NCBI GenBank assembly: GCA_017461395.1
Contig: JAFTYF010000026.1
Span: forward strand, 1-55,340
Direction of reading: 5' to 3'
DNA length: 55,340 bases
Origin: Ruminococcus sp.
Lineage (GTDB): Bacteria > Bacillota > Clostridia > Oscillospirales > Ruminococcaceae
A model generated the notes under the pieces. It saw nothing but the letters and a program-made list of their open reading frames with translations, was not told the origin of the DNA and made no database searches. Made by a program: the position numbers and the translations under genes. Below, in pieces: positions 17,028 to 25,448 of this stretch. Position 1 is the stretch's first letter. Every line of letters starts with the position of its first letter.

Positions 17028-17654
17028 ATGAAAAATATAGTTGTCCTCGTCTCCGGAGGAGGCACTAATTTACAGGCACTTATTGACGCTGAAAAATCCG
17101 GTCTCATTCAGGGCGGAAAGATCACCTGTGTGATTTCCTCCAAAGACGGAGTTTATGCCCTCGAAAGAGCTAAGAACAACAACATTCCGGCAAGAGTTAT
17201 CCCCCGTAAGGAATATTCCGACAGCAAGTCCTACAGCGAGGCTATACTCAATGCGCTGAATGAAGAAAAAGCTGATCTGATAGTGCTTGCCGGCTTCATG
17301 ACCATTCTCGATGAATGCGTCACCAAGGCTTACGCCTACAAAATCATCAATGTTCATCCGGCACTGATACCGTCCTTCTGCGGAGAGGGCTTCTACGGAC
17401 TTAAAGTCCACGAAAAGGCTCTTGAATACGGAGTAAAGGTCAGCGGTGCAACGATTCACTTCGTTAACGAAGAAGCTGACGCCGGCGCTATAATCCTTCA
17501 GGGAACTGTTGATGTCCAGAGGGATGATACCCCCGAAATTCTCCAGAAACGCATTATGGAGAACGTTGAATGGAAACTTCTTCCGAAAGCCGCTTCACTT
17601 TTCTGTCAGGATAAGATCGAGATCATTGACGGAAAGGCTTACATAAAGGACTAA
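17028..17654 (+). CDS. purN: GAR transformylase (10-formyl-THF dependent)
   Basis: 208 residues. It formylates glycinamide ribonucleotide using 10-formyltetrahydrofolate. SGGGTNLQALI is the phosphate-binding loop; catalytic Asn and His are in INVHPALIPSF, and the Asp in FVNEEADAGAII. Ribosome-binding site AAGGAGG, 8 nt before ATG. The next gene begins 3 nt after its stop. Confidence 0.97.
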   Translation: MKNIVVLVSGGGTNLQALIDAEKSGLIQGGKITCVISSKDGVYALERAKNNNIPARVIPRKEYSDSKSYSEAILNALNEEKADLIVLAGFMTILDECVTKAYAYKIINVHPALIPSFCGEGFYGLKVHEKALEYGVKVSGATIHFVNEEADAGAIILQGTVDVQRDDTPEILQKRIMENVEWKLLPKAASLFCQDKIEIIDGKAYIKD

Positions 17655-17657
17655 GCT

Positions 17658-18218
17658 ATGAAGCTTTCAGTAATTACAGAAAATCAGCGTATACAGAAGC
17701 TTTTTCTCTGTTTTATGATGTATGCCGTTCTCGGCTGGTGTTACGAAGTCTTTCTTGAAGTTGTGATATATCGCTGGGGCTTCACTAACAGAGGTGTCCT
17801 TTTCGGGCCATACTGCCCCGTATACGGAGTGGGTGCACTTTCATTTCTCGCCTGCTTCGGAAAACTTATGAAGAAGAAATCACCGCCGTGGCTGAAATTT
17901 GTCAAGCCGCTGCTTATCTTCCTCGGATGTATGGCTGTTGCGACTGCTATAGAGCTTGCCGCAAGCTATATACTGGAATTTTTTACCGGCGCATGGCCAT
18001 GGCAGACGTATGCCGATTACAAATACAACTTTCAGGCAAGAATCGCTCTCAGCACATCACTGAGATTCGGTCTTGGCGGAGTGCTTTTCCTGTATATTGT
18101 CCAGCCTTTTTTCAATTGGCTGCTTTCAAAGCCCTCTGCAAAATTACTTAATGCGATCACCATTATCACCGTTGTTACAGTCTTTGCAGATTGTATCTAT
18201 ACATTCATTATCAAGTAA
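17658..18218 (+). CDS. CmpB-family putative ABC-type permease
   Basis: 186 residues with about five transmembrane helices. The motif GWCYEVFLEVVIYRWGFTNRGVLFGPYCPVYGVGAL (shortened here: GWCYEV...NRGVLFGPYCPVYG) is typical of the family named ABC_trans_CmpB (PF06541 from memory), widespread in Clostridia. No ATPase is nearby, so a transport role is only a family label. Tightly coupled to purN. Confidence 0.82.
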   Translation: MKLSVITENQRIQKLFLCFMMYAVLGWCYEVFLEVVIYRWGFTNRGVLFGPYCPVYGVGALSFLACFGKLMKKKSPPWLKFVKPLLIFLGCMAVATAIELAASYILEFFTGAWPWQTYADYKYNFQARIALSTSLRFGLGGVLFLYIVQPFFNWLLSKPSAKLLNAITIITVVTVFADCIYTFIIK

Positions 18219-18230
18219 GGAGAAATTATT

Positions 18231-18944
18231 ATGATTAAACTTGACCTTGCAAAAGAGCTCAGCACAAACGCTTATCCCGGCAGAGGCATCGTTATCGGTA
18301 AATCTGACTGCGGAAAGTACGCTGTAACAGGCTACTTCATCATGGGACGCAGCGAAAACAGCCGTAACCGTGTTTTCGTTGAGGAAGGCAGAGGAATCCG
18401 TACTCAGGCTTTTGATCCTTCAAAGCTTACTGATCCCCACCTTATCATCTACGCTCCCGTAAGAGTTCTCGGAAACAAGCTCATCGTTACTAACGGTGAC
18501 CAGACAGATACGATCTACGAGCTTATGGACAAGCAGTTCACTTTTGAACAGGCTCTCCGCACAAGAGAATTCGAGGACGACGCACCTAATTACACACCTC
18601 GTATTTCTGGTATTCTCCGCTTCGAGGAAGACGGCTTCAACTACGCTATGTCTATCCTCAAGAGCGCTAACGGAAATCCCGAGTCATGCCAGAGACATAC
18701 ATTCAGCTACAACAGCCCCCTCAATGGTGAAGGTCACTTCATCCACACATACATGGGCGACGGAAATCCCCTCCCCAGCTTCGAGGGCGAGCCTAAGCTT
18801 GTAGGAATCTCCGGCAATATCAACGAGTTCACAGATATGCTCTGGAACAACCTCAACGAGGATAACAAGGTTTCTCTCTTTGTACGCTATGTAAATCTTG
18901 AGGACGGCACCGAGGAGACAAGAATTCTTAACAAGAATAACTAA
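18231..18944 (+). CDS. purO: PurO-type IMP cyclohydrolase
   Basis: 237 residues. The N-terminal part PGRGIVIGKSDCGKYAVTGYFIMGRSENSRNRVF fits the archaeal PurO / IMP_cyclohyd family, with later YTPRISGI, RHTFSYNSPLNGEGHFIHTY and GDGNPLPSF-type segments. (Segments: GRGIVIGKSDCGKYAVTGY, GRSENSRNRVF.) It would close FAICAR to IMP, the last step of purine synthesis, replacing the N-terminal domain of PurH, which is missing from the AICAR transformylase at 20656. PurO is typical of archaea and rarer in bacteria. AAGGAG precedes the ATG. The genomic context supports the call strongly. Confidence 0.88.
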   Translation: MIKLDLAKELSTNAYPGRGIVIGKSDCGKYAVTGYFIMGRSENSRNRVFVEEGRGIRTQAFDPSKLTDPHLIIYAPVRVLGNKLIVTNGDQTDTIYELMDKQFTFEQALRTREFEDDAPNYTPRISGILRFEEDGFNYAMSILKSANGNPESCQRHTFSYNSPLNGEGHFIHTYMGDGNPLPSFEGEPKLVGISGNINEFTDMLWNNLNEDNKVSLFVRYVNLEDGTEETRILNKNN

Positions 18945-18956
18945 TTCTTCGCAGTC

Positions 18957-19319
18957 ATGAAAATAAAAGTAATAAAATCATTTGCCGTTTTGGCTGATAT
19001 CGCAGTTGTGCTGTATCTTCTATATCAGCAGTTCTATTGGGTATGGTATTACGGTGCATCTGTTGAAGGCGCATTATATCTCACATCTGACAAAACAAAG
19101 TTTTTCAGAAATTATATGACAACACCACTTATATTTGCAGTTTTTATACTTGTTAGCTTTTTGAGTATATTTCTTTACAGAAAGTTCCGCAAAAAGGAGA
19201 GTATCGGCAGGAAATATCTTTTTCTCGTGATATTCAACATTATCCTGACAGCTATAATGCCCTTTGAACAGATTTGTATGATAATTCACTTCGCACATAG
19301 CGGAGATCTGATAATATGA
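18957..19319 (+). CDS. Small membrane protein, unknown
   Basis: 120 residues with three predicted helices (about 8-28, 55-75, 90-110). I do not recognise it. No clear ribosome-binding site in front, 12 bp after purO. Codons are AT-richer than in the purine genes. Its stop overlaps the next start as ATGA, so the two form a pair. Confidence 0.65.
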   Translation: MKIKVIKSFAVLADIAVVLYLLYQQFYWVWYYGASVEGALYLTSDKTKFFRNYMTTPLIFAVFILVSFLSIFLYRKFRKKESIGRKYLFLVIFNIILTAIMPFEQICMIIHFAHSGDLII

Positions 19320-19723
19320 CAAATAAACATCTTCTCTGCTTTTGCAGAATATGTTGGTTACCACTGACGTTATTCTTCTTTGTCATGAACTTTATGACGC
19401 TCTCATGGTTCATCGAAGAAAAAAAGCTTAATGGCGGATTCTATCTTTTTGATTACATGGCAAAACATATGGAACGTGGAAAAGCTGTTGACCTGTATTA
19501 TTCCATGTGTAATATGTCTTTTATGGGTATCAATCCTTTTCTTGTAAGACCAACAGCCGTTATCATAACTCTGATATTTGTACTCATAACATATAATGAA
19601 ATCAAATCAAAGAAGAAAACGTATTTTAAGTGGTCATTTTATTTATTATTATCACTTTCAATTATTTTCATTGCTTTTCCCTTTGCCCAGCAGGCATTTT
19701 TTAGTGATTCAGCAAGTATATAA
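19316..19723 (+). CDS. Small membrane protein, unknown (partner of preceding gene)
   Basis: 135 residues, helices near 10-30, 82-98 and 105-125, with a soluble loop between the first two. It overlaps the upstream membrane gene by 4 nt. No recognisable family. AT-rich like its neighbours, hinting that 18957-20642 was acquired separately from the purine genes (inference). Confidence 0.65.
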   Translation: MTNKHLLCFCRICWLPLTLFFFVMNFMTLSWFIEEKKLNGGFYLFDYMAKHMERGKAVDLYYSMCNMSFMGINPFLVRPTAVIITLIFVLITYNEIKSKKKTYFKWSFYLLLSLSIIFIAFPFAQQAFFSDSASI

Positions 19724-19744
19724 ATATTATTTATGCGGCTGAAC

Positions 19745-19794
19745 AATTACGCATTAAGAATTACGAATTATAAAAGCAGGACATTATTATGTCC
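19745..19794. repeat. Short AT-rich repeats and hairpin
   Basis: AATTACG occurs twice within 19745-19773, followed by the hairpin GGACAT-tatt-ATGTCC (19779-19794) just before the ribosome-binding site of the next gene. No T-run follows, so not a terminator. May be the scar of a small mobile repeat. Confidence 0.35.
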
Positions 19795-19811
19795 GAAACA
19801 AGGAGATATTC

Positions 19812-20642
19812 ATGAAAATCCAAAACATCCATAAAACTATATTGACAGCATCAATATGTGCTGCGATTATGACTTCCTGCGGTTCGGAAAAATCTTCGGA
19901 AACCTCGTCAGATAAAGATTCCGGAGCAGTATCAGTTTCCGACCTGACAGATGTCAATATGGAAGATTTTGATATTGAAATCCCCGAAAATGCAGTCTAC
20001 TGCCAGACGGAGCTTGTCCGTATTAAAGGAGAACCTTCAACTATAGCTTTCAATTTTTATGACGATCATGACAATTGTATTTATCTTTATTCTCATCCTG
20101 TAGGAGATTCAGAAAATGAATTTCAGACAACTTTTTATTGTTCCTATTCATATAAATACAATGATGACGGCACAATATCTGAAATGAATATGGCTATGCA
20201 GGATAGCAGTCCTATTCTTTCCGAATTTGAGTACAGCGATGATAAAAAGCTCGAAACTGAAAGGACATACCGAAACGATGAAATGTGGAGTACTGCTTTC
20301 TCTGAACTTGATGAACATTCAAATCCGGTGCGGTGTGAAATCGCCTACGTCGATAATGATAAACTCAACTCCGTTACAACGTATGAATATGAATATGATT
20401 CAGAAGGCAGAATCTTAGTCGAAAAATGCTTTTCGGATAAAAGCTCTAATAATACTACCAAGTATTATACCTATGATGCCAACGGCAACATGACAAGCCT
20501 TGAAACGCAGTATGCTGATATGGATTTAACGATGCTAACAAAATACACATATAATTCCGATAACCGTCTTATCAGGCAAGAAGAATTCACAGACGGAGAG
20601 GAATCATCATATGCCGAATACGAATATGAATTTTATAATTAA
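19812..20642 (+). CDS. Lipoprotein with YD/RHS-type repeats
   Basis: 276 residues. The signal peptide ends in a lipobox-like IMTSC (C23), followed by a Ser/Asp/Glu-rich linker, so it is probably anchored outside the membrane. The C-terminal half has short RHS/YD-like repeats: YEYEYDSEGRI, KYYTYDANGNM, KYTYNSDNRL. It lacks the large cage and toxin domain of true RHS proteins. It ends 13 nt before the AICAR transformylase start, whose ribosome-binding site follows its stop at once. Function unknown. Confidence 0.78.
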   Translation: MKIQNIHKTILTASICAAIMTSCGSEKSSETSSDKDSGAVSVSDLTDVNMEDFDIEIPENAVYCQTELVRIKGEPSTIAFNFYDDHDNCIYLYSHPVGDSENEFQTTFYCSYSYKYNDDGTISEMNMAMQDSSPILSEFEYSDDKKLETERTYRNDEMWSTAFSELDEHSNPVRCEIAYVDNDKLNSVTTYEYEYDSEGRILVEKCFSDKSSNNTTKYYTYDANGNMTSLETQYADMDLTMLTKYTYNSDNRLIRQEEFTDGEESSYAEYEYEFYN

Positions 20643-20655
20643 GGAGGACATTATT

Positions 20656-21837
20656 ATGTCAAATGAAATGCAGTTAAAATATGGTTGCAACCCCAATCAG
20701 AAGCCCTCAAGAGTATACATGGCTGACGGCAGCGAGCTTCCTATCGAGGTTCTCTGCGGCAAGCCCGGTTACATCAACCTTCTCGACGCACTCAACGGCT
20801 GGCAGCTCGTAAAGGAGCTTAAAGCTGCTACAGGTATGTGCGCTGCTACATCCTTCAAGCACGTTTCTCCGGCTGGTGCTGCAATCGGCAGACCTCTTTC
20901 CGACGACCTCAAGAAGATCTACTGGGTTGACGACCTCGGCGAGCTTTCTCCCCTTGCTTCCGCTTACGCAAGAGCAAGAGGCGCAGACAGAATGTCATCC
21001 TACGGCGACTTCATCGCTCTCTCTGACAAGGTTGACGTATGCACAGCCAAGATGATTCAGCGTGAGGTTTCTGACGGTGTTATCGCTCCCGATTACGACG
21101 ATGAGGCTCTTGAGATCCTCAAGTCAAAGAGAAAGGGCACATACTGCGTTCTTAAGATCGACGAGAATTACAAGCCCGCTCCTATCGAAGTAAAGCAGGT
21201 TTACGGCGTTTCATTCGAACAGGGAAGAAATGAACTCGACATCAACCGTGAACTTCTTGCAAACATCGTTACAGAAAACAAGGATATTCCGGCTGACAAG
21301 ATGGATGATCTTCTCATCTCTCTTATCACACTTAAATATACACAGTCCAACTCCGTTTGCTATGTAAAGGACGGACAGGCTATCGGTATCGGTGCTGGTC
21401 AGCAGTCAAGAATCCACTGCACACGTCTTGCTGGTCAGAAGGCTGACAACTGGTGGCTCAGACAGTCTCCTCAGGTTATGGGACTCCAGTTCATCGACGA
21501 TATCCGCCGTGCTGACCGTGACAACGCTATCGACGTTTATATCGGCGACGAGTACGAGGATGTTCTTCGTGACGGTACATGGCAGAATATCTTCAAGGTA
21601 AAGCCTGAAGTATTTACAAGAGAAGAAAAGAAGGCATGGCTTGCTCAGAATACAGGCGTTTGCCTCGGTTCAGACGCATTCTTCCCCTTCGGCGACAACA
21701 TCGAGCGTGCTAAGAAGTCCGGTGTTGAGTACATTGCAGAGCCCGGCGGTTCTATCCGTGACGACAACGTTATCGAGACTTGCAACAAGTACAATATCGC
21801 TATGGCATTCACAGGAATTCGTCTTTTCCACCACTAA
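20656..21837 (+). CDS. purH: AICAR transformylase, stand-alone (PurH C-terminal domain only)
   Basis: 393 residues from ATG 20656, which has AAGGAGG 8 nt upstream; the frame is open 45 nt earlier, but inside the lipoprotein gene. It transfers a formyl group from 10-formyl-THF to AICAR, giving FAICAR. Conserved parts are SFKHVSPAGAA (catalytic Lys-His pair), GAGQQSRIHC, SDAFFPFGDNIERA and EPGGSIRDDNVIE. The MGS-like IMP cyclohydrolase domain (about 200 residues) that normally precedes it is absent. PurO at 18231 would supply that step. The gene symbol is given by homology to the domain only. Confidence 0.93.
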   Translation: MSNEMQLKYGCNPNQKPSRVYMADGSELPIEVLCGKPGYINLLDALNGWQLVKELKAATGMCAATSFKHVSPAGAAIGRPLSDDLKKIYWVDDLGELSPLASAYARARGADRMSSYGDFIALSDKVDVCTAKMIQREVSDGVIAPDYDDEALEILKSKRKGTYCVLKIDENYKPAPIEVKQVYGVSFEQGRNELDINRELLANIVTENKDIPADKMDDLLISLITLKYTQSNSVCYVKDGQAIGIGAGQQSRIHCTRLAGQKADNWWLRQSPQVMGLQFIDDIRRADRDNAIDVYIGDEYEDVLRDGTWQNIFKVKPEVFTREEKKAWLAQNTGVCLGSDAFFPFGDNIERAKKSGVEYIAEPGGSIRDDNVIETCNKYNIAMAFTGIRLFHH

Positions 21838-21848
21838 TAACTATATAT

Positions 21849-21870
21849 GGGCTGTTGTAATCAACAGCCC
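21849..21870 (+). terminator. Hairpin after AICAR transformylase
   Basis: GGGCTGTT-gtaatc-AACAGCCC, a perfect 8-bp stem 12 nt after the stop. No T-run follows, so it may stabilise the 3' end or act as a weak or factor-dependent terminator. Confidence 0.45.
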
Positions 21871-21899
21871 ATTCACATTATGATATAAGGGGTTAAATT

Positions 21900-23027
21900 A
21901 TGAAAATAATAATTACTATCGGAGCTTCAATCTGTGCTGTACTTATAGGAGGACTCATCACAGGCTTTTATCTTGAATCCCGTGAGGACAAAGAAAAATC
22001 CTCCGGCACAGCTGAAACTTTTTCAAGCGTATCTGACGACATCGTGGATGAAGAAAATCTGACCGAGGATGATGCTTCGGACGCAGATTCGGACAATGAA
22101 TCCGATGAAACTAAAGCTCTTACGGATGTTGACACTGCAATTGAAGAAGCAATCAAGGAATTTTCTGTCGGAGATATAATAGATAATTACAAGCTCAGCG
22201 ACAAATATCAGGATGAAGGCTATGTTGTTCTTGAACATAAAAACGAACCTGTTATGTTTGCTGTCTGTGAAGGATCCAGCTGGGCGGTTTCGTCCTACGG
22301 TCATGCTAAAGATTTTGTTGAATTTATAGAAGATGATTGTACTGACGTAAGCTTAAAAAAATGTCCCGAATACAAATATGATGTTTCGGTTGTTTCCTAT
22401 AAGGAAGAGTTAGACGGCAAAACAATATTCAGTGACTATTACCAGCTGTGCGAACAGGATGCAAAATTTGATATAATAGTCATGTATACAGAGGACTTTG
22501 ACCTTATAGCAAAAGAGCTTGCTGATGAGTTTATCAATTCCATTGAGTATACATCCGACTTCTACTATCCCACAGAGCCTCAGACGTTTGAAAATGATTT
22601 CTTTTCGGTATATTATCAACCTGAATGGATTGAAAACAACAGGTCCTCAACAGATACAAGCTACGAATTCAACTTCAAATACGGTCATAGCGACACAATG
22701 GATAATTATCTTGCCTGCTATAAAATCCGTATAGAGAATGACGGAGAATACAGTACAGCTGAGGAATATGCTTCAAGCGCCTACAAAACCAAAGCTGAAT
22801 CAAATTCAAAGCTCAGACATAGTCTTTCTCTTGATAAAGACGAGATTTTCGGTATTCCTGCCCACAGGCTTTCCTATAGCTTATCTTTATTAAAGTACAA
22901 CTATAATATATATTATTTCGACTACAACGGTCATATATATGTAGTTACAACGAGCATACCGATAAACGACGACGGAACTGTTGCGGCAGCTATGCAGAGA
23001 ATTATCGACGGCACAACTTTAAAATAA
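21900..23027 (+). CDS. Membrane-anchored extracytoplasmic protein, unknown
   Basis: 375 residues. Helix at about 3-23 (IIITIGASICAVLIGGLITGFYL, anchor or signal), then a linker to about 80 very rich in Asp, Glu and Ser. The rest is a globular, aromatic-rich region. The last ~150 residues start with TFENDFFSVYYQPEWI and resemble the end of the next protein (YDNDYFSITAVEKWYF), so both carry the same domain. I do not recognise the family; the pattern recalls PsbP-like or lipoprotein domains, but only loosely. Confidence 0.75.
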   Translation: MKIIITIGASICAVLIGGLITGFYLESREDKEKSSGTAETFSSVSDDIVDEENLTEDDASDADSDNESDETKALTDVDTAIEEAIKEFSVGDIIDNYKLSDKYQDEGYVVLEHKNEPVMFAVCEGSSWAVSSYGHAKDFVEFIEDDCTDVSLKKCPEYKYDVSVVSYKEELDGKTIFSDYYQLCEQDAKFDIIVMYTEDFDLIAKELADEFINSIEYTSDFYYPTEPQTFENDFFSVYYQPEWIENNRSSTDTSYEFNFKYGHSDTMDNYLACYKIRIENDGEYSTAEEYASSAYKTKAESNSKLRHSLSLDKDEIFGIPAHRLSYSLSLLKYNYNIYYFDYNGHIYVVTTSIPINDDGTVAAAMQRIIDGTTLK

Positions 23028-23039
23028 GGGAGATTTTTT

Positions 23040-24044
23040 ATGAAAATCAAAAGAATTTTATCATTCCTCACTGTACTCTGTCTCGGAATATCCATGTGCG
23101 GATGCGGCGGAAAGAACAGCTCATCAGATTCTGATTCATCCTCTGCGAATAAAACTGAGGAAACCTTTGAACTTCCGGAAGATATCGTATACTGCGACAC
23201 AGAGGACGGACTTTTTGAATTCGCTGTCAGCAGCGATACTCCCAACGGCATAAGCAGTACACTAATAGGCGAAACAGAATATGTGTTCAATCTCGGCGAC
23301 GATGATACGCTGATAGGCGTTATGACTGTTGCAGATCTTCATCAGACTGCCGCAGGTATGGGCACTGGTCTTTCTTCTGACTTTGAGGAAAGCGGTCTGT
23401 ACTCAAACATAAAAGGCGAAGAACTTACCTTTAACGGAAATCCAGCCTACAGAATAACTGCTGACTGCGAAAATGATATCATTTACACGCTGACAACAGT
23501 ACAATTCGGCAACGGAGATATCTTTGCAGCTGCTTCTACATCAACTCCAGAAAGCCGTGAAAACTGTGAAAAAGAAACAGATATAATTCTTCACTCCGTC
23601 AAATACAAAGGCACCCCGCTGAAAACTGAACCGGAATCTTATGACAACGATTATTTCTCGATCACTGCCGTCGAAAAGTGGTATTTCAGAAAAATGACTG
23701 CTGACTTTGCTTCAATTTCGCTGAATCTGCAGAACGATATCAGTGATATGATGTATGCGTTCTCGTTCAGTGCACTCACGGATGAATCTGATATTGAAAC
23801 TGCCGCAAAAAACAGCGCAGAAAAATTAACAGATGAACCGGAGTTTCTTCGTGACAAAGCCGATTATATGGGCTTCAATGCGGAGCATATCCACTATCTG
23901 AATCCCCTTGACGCTTATGTTGATTACTATATCTTTGAAAATGACGGCGTGATTTATCAGGCTATCGAGGTTTGTCCCACAAGTAAAACGGAACAATATA
24001 AAACTGATATTCAGGAAATTCTTGACAGTATTGAATTTAAATAA
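23040..24044 (+). CDS. Lipoprotein, unknown, related to preceding protein
   Basis: 334 residues. Signal peptide with lipobox near SMCGC (C20 or C22), then a Ser/Asp linker. The globular part has two similar halves, each ending in an Ile-Leu-x-Ser-(V/I)-(K/E) stretch (IILHSVKYKG, ILDSIEFK). The C-terminal half parallels that of the upstream gene. Starts 12 nt after it behind GGGAG. Ends at a good terminator, closing the large unit. Confidence 0.75.
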   Translation: MKIKRILSFLTVLCLGISMCGCGGKNSSSDSDSSSANKTEETFELPEDIVYCDTEDGLFEFAVSSDTPNGISSTLIGETEYVFNLGDDDTLIGVMTVADLHQTAAGMGTGLSSDFEESGLYSNIKGEELTFNGNPAYRITADCENDIIYTLTTVQFGNGDIFAAASTSTPESRENCEKETDIILHSVKYKGTPLKTEPESYDNDYFSITAVEKWYFRKMTADFASISLNLQNDISDMMYAFSFSALTDESDIETAAKNSAEKLTDEPEFLRDKADYMGFNAEHIHYLNPLDAYVDYYIFENDGVIYQAIEVCPTSKTEQYKTDIQEILDSIEFK

Positions 24045-24051
24045 ACAAATT

Positions 24052-24080
24052 ACGGCTCGGTAAATTCCGAGTCGTTTTTT
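24052..24080 (+). terminator. Intrinsic terminator before purD
   Basis: ACGGCTCGG-taaatt-CCGAGTCGT (one G-T pair) followed by TTTTT. Confidence 0.88.
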
Positions 24081-24081
24081 A

Positions 24082-24110
24082 TTGACAAAACAGCGAAAAA
24101 ATGATAAAAT
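24082..24110 (+). promoter_or_regulatory. Sigma-A promoter for purD
   Basis: TTGACA (24082-24087), 17-bp spacer, TAAAAT (24105-24110), immediately behind the terminator. purD is thus transcribed apart from the other pur genes. Confidence 0.85.
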
Positions 24111-24151
24111 AATGGTATGTAATTTTAAAAATTTATAGGAGGAATTATCCC

Positions 24152-25438
24152 ATGAAAAATATACTTGTAGTCGGCGGCGGCGGACGTGAACACGCTATTA
24201 TCATGAAGCTTGCTGAAAGCCGTCATGTAGGCAAGATCTACTGCACACCCGGAAACGGCGGTATCTCCAAATACGCTGAATGCTTCAATATCGGCGCTAC
24301 AGATATCGACGGTGTTGTTGCTCTCGCAAAGGAACTCAAACCCGACATGGTCGTTGTTGCTCCCGATGATCCGCTCGTTCTCGGCATGACAGACGCTCTC
24401 CAATCTGAGGGCTTTATGGTATTCGGTCCAAAGGCAAATGCCGCAATTATCGAAGGCTCCAAGGTTTTCTCAAAGGAACTTATGAAGAAATACAACATTC
24501 CTACTGCATTCTATGAGGTATTCACAGAGTCCGACAAGGCTATTGCTTACCTTAAAGAACAGAACAGCTACCCCGCTGTTATCAAGGCTGACGGTCTTGC
24601 TCTCGGAAAGGGCGTTATCATCGCTCAGAATGAGGAAGAAGCAGTTCAGGCTGTTCATGATATGATCGACGAGCTGAAATTCGGTAAAAGCTCTGCAAGA
24701 ATCGTTATCGAGGAATTCCTCACAGGCCCTGAGGTATCCGTCCTCAGCTTTACAGACGGAAAAACTGTCGTTCCTATGATCTCCTCAATGGATCACAAGC
24801 GTGCTCTTGACGGCGATATGGGACTTAATACCGGCGGAATGGGAACTCTCTCCCCTAACCCCTGCTACACCGAGGAACTCGCCACGGAATGTATGGAAAC
24901 TATCTTCCTTCCTACTATCAACGCTATGAACGCTGAGGGACGTTCTTTCGAGGGATGTCTCTATTTCGGACTGATGATCACTCCCAAAGGACCAAAGGTT
25001 ATTGAGTATAACTGCCGATTCGGCGATCCCGAAACACAGGTAGTTCTGCCTATGCTCGACGCCGATCTCTATGAGGTTTTCGAAGCTGTATGCAAGCATG
25101 AGCTCGACAAGCTCGATATCAAGTGGCACTCCGGAAGCTGCGCCTGCGTTGTTATGGCAAGCGGAGGTTATCCTGAAAGCTACCCCAAGGGCATCGAAAT
25201 GAACGGTATGGACGATAAGGGACAGGTTGACGGCTGTTTCGTTTATCATGCCGGAACAAAGCTCTCAGAGGACGGAAAATTCCTTACAAACGGCGGACGT
25301 GTTATTGGTGTTACCGCTAAGGGCGAGGATCTCCAGTCGGCTCTTGACAACGCTTACAAGGGCGTATCACAGATCAGCTTCGAGGGCGCTCACTACAGAA
25401 AAGATATTGGTCAGAGAGCTCTGAAGGCTCTCGGTTAA
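24152..25438 (+). CDS. purD: GAR synthetase (phosphoribosylamine-glycine ligase)
   Basis: 428 residues, full length ATP-grasp enzyme joining glycine to phosphoribosylamine. VVGGGGREHAI is the N-terminal motif; YPAVIKADGLALGKGV is the ATP-grasp loop, with LNTGGMGTLSPNP and EYNCRFGDPETQ carrying the metal and substrate residues. Ribosome-binding site AGGAGG. Its substrate is the unstable product of PurF, so co-regulation with the Cys-less PurF-like protein would be worth knowing. Confidence 0.97.
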   Translation: MKNILVVGGGGREHAIIMKLAESRHVGKIYCTPGNGGISKYAECFNIGATDIDGVVALAKELKPDMVVVAPDDPLVLGMTDALQSEGFMVFGPKANAAIIEGSKVFSKELMKKYNIPTAFYEVFTESDKAIAYLKEQNSYPAVIKADGLALGKGVIIAQNEEEAVQAVHDMIDELKFGKSSARIVIEEFLTGPEVSVLSFTDGKTVVPMISSMDHKRALDGDMGLNTGGMGTLSPNPCYTEELATECMETIFLPTINAMNAEGRSFEGCLYFGLMITPKGPKVIEYNCRFGDPETQVVLPMLDADLYEVFEAVCKHELDKLDIKWHSGSCACVVMASGGYPESYPKGIEMNGMDDKGQVDGCFVYHAGTKLSEDGKFLTNGGRVIGVTAKGEDLQSALDNAYKGVSQISFEGAHYRKDIGQRALKALG

Positions 25439-25448
25439 GGAGCTGCCT

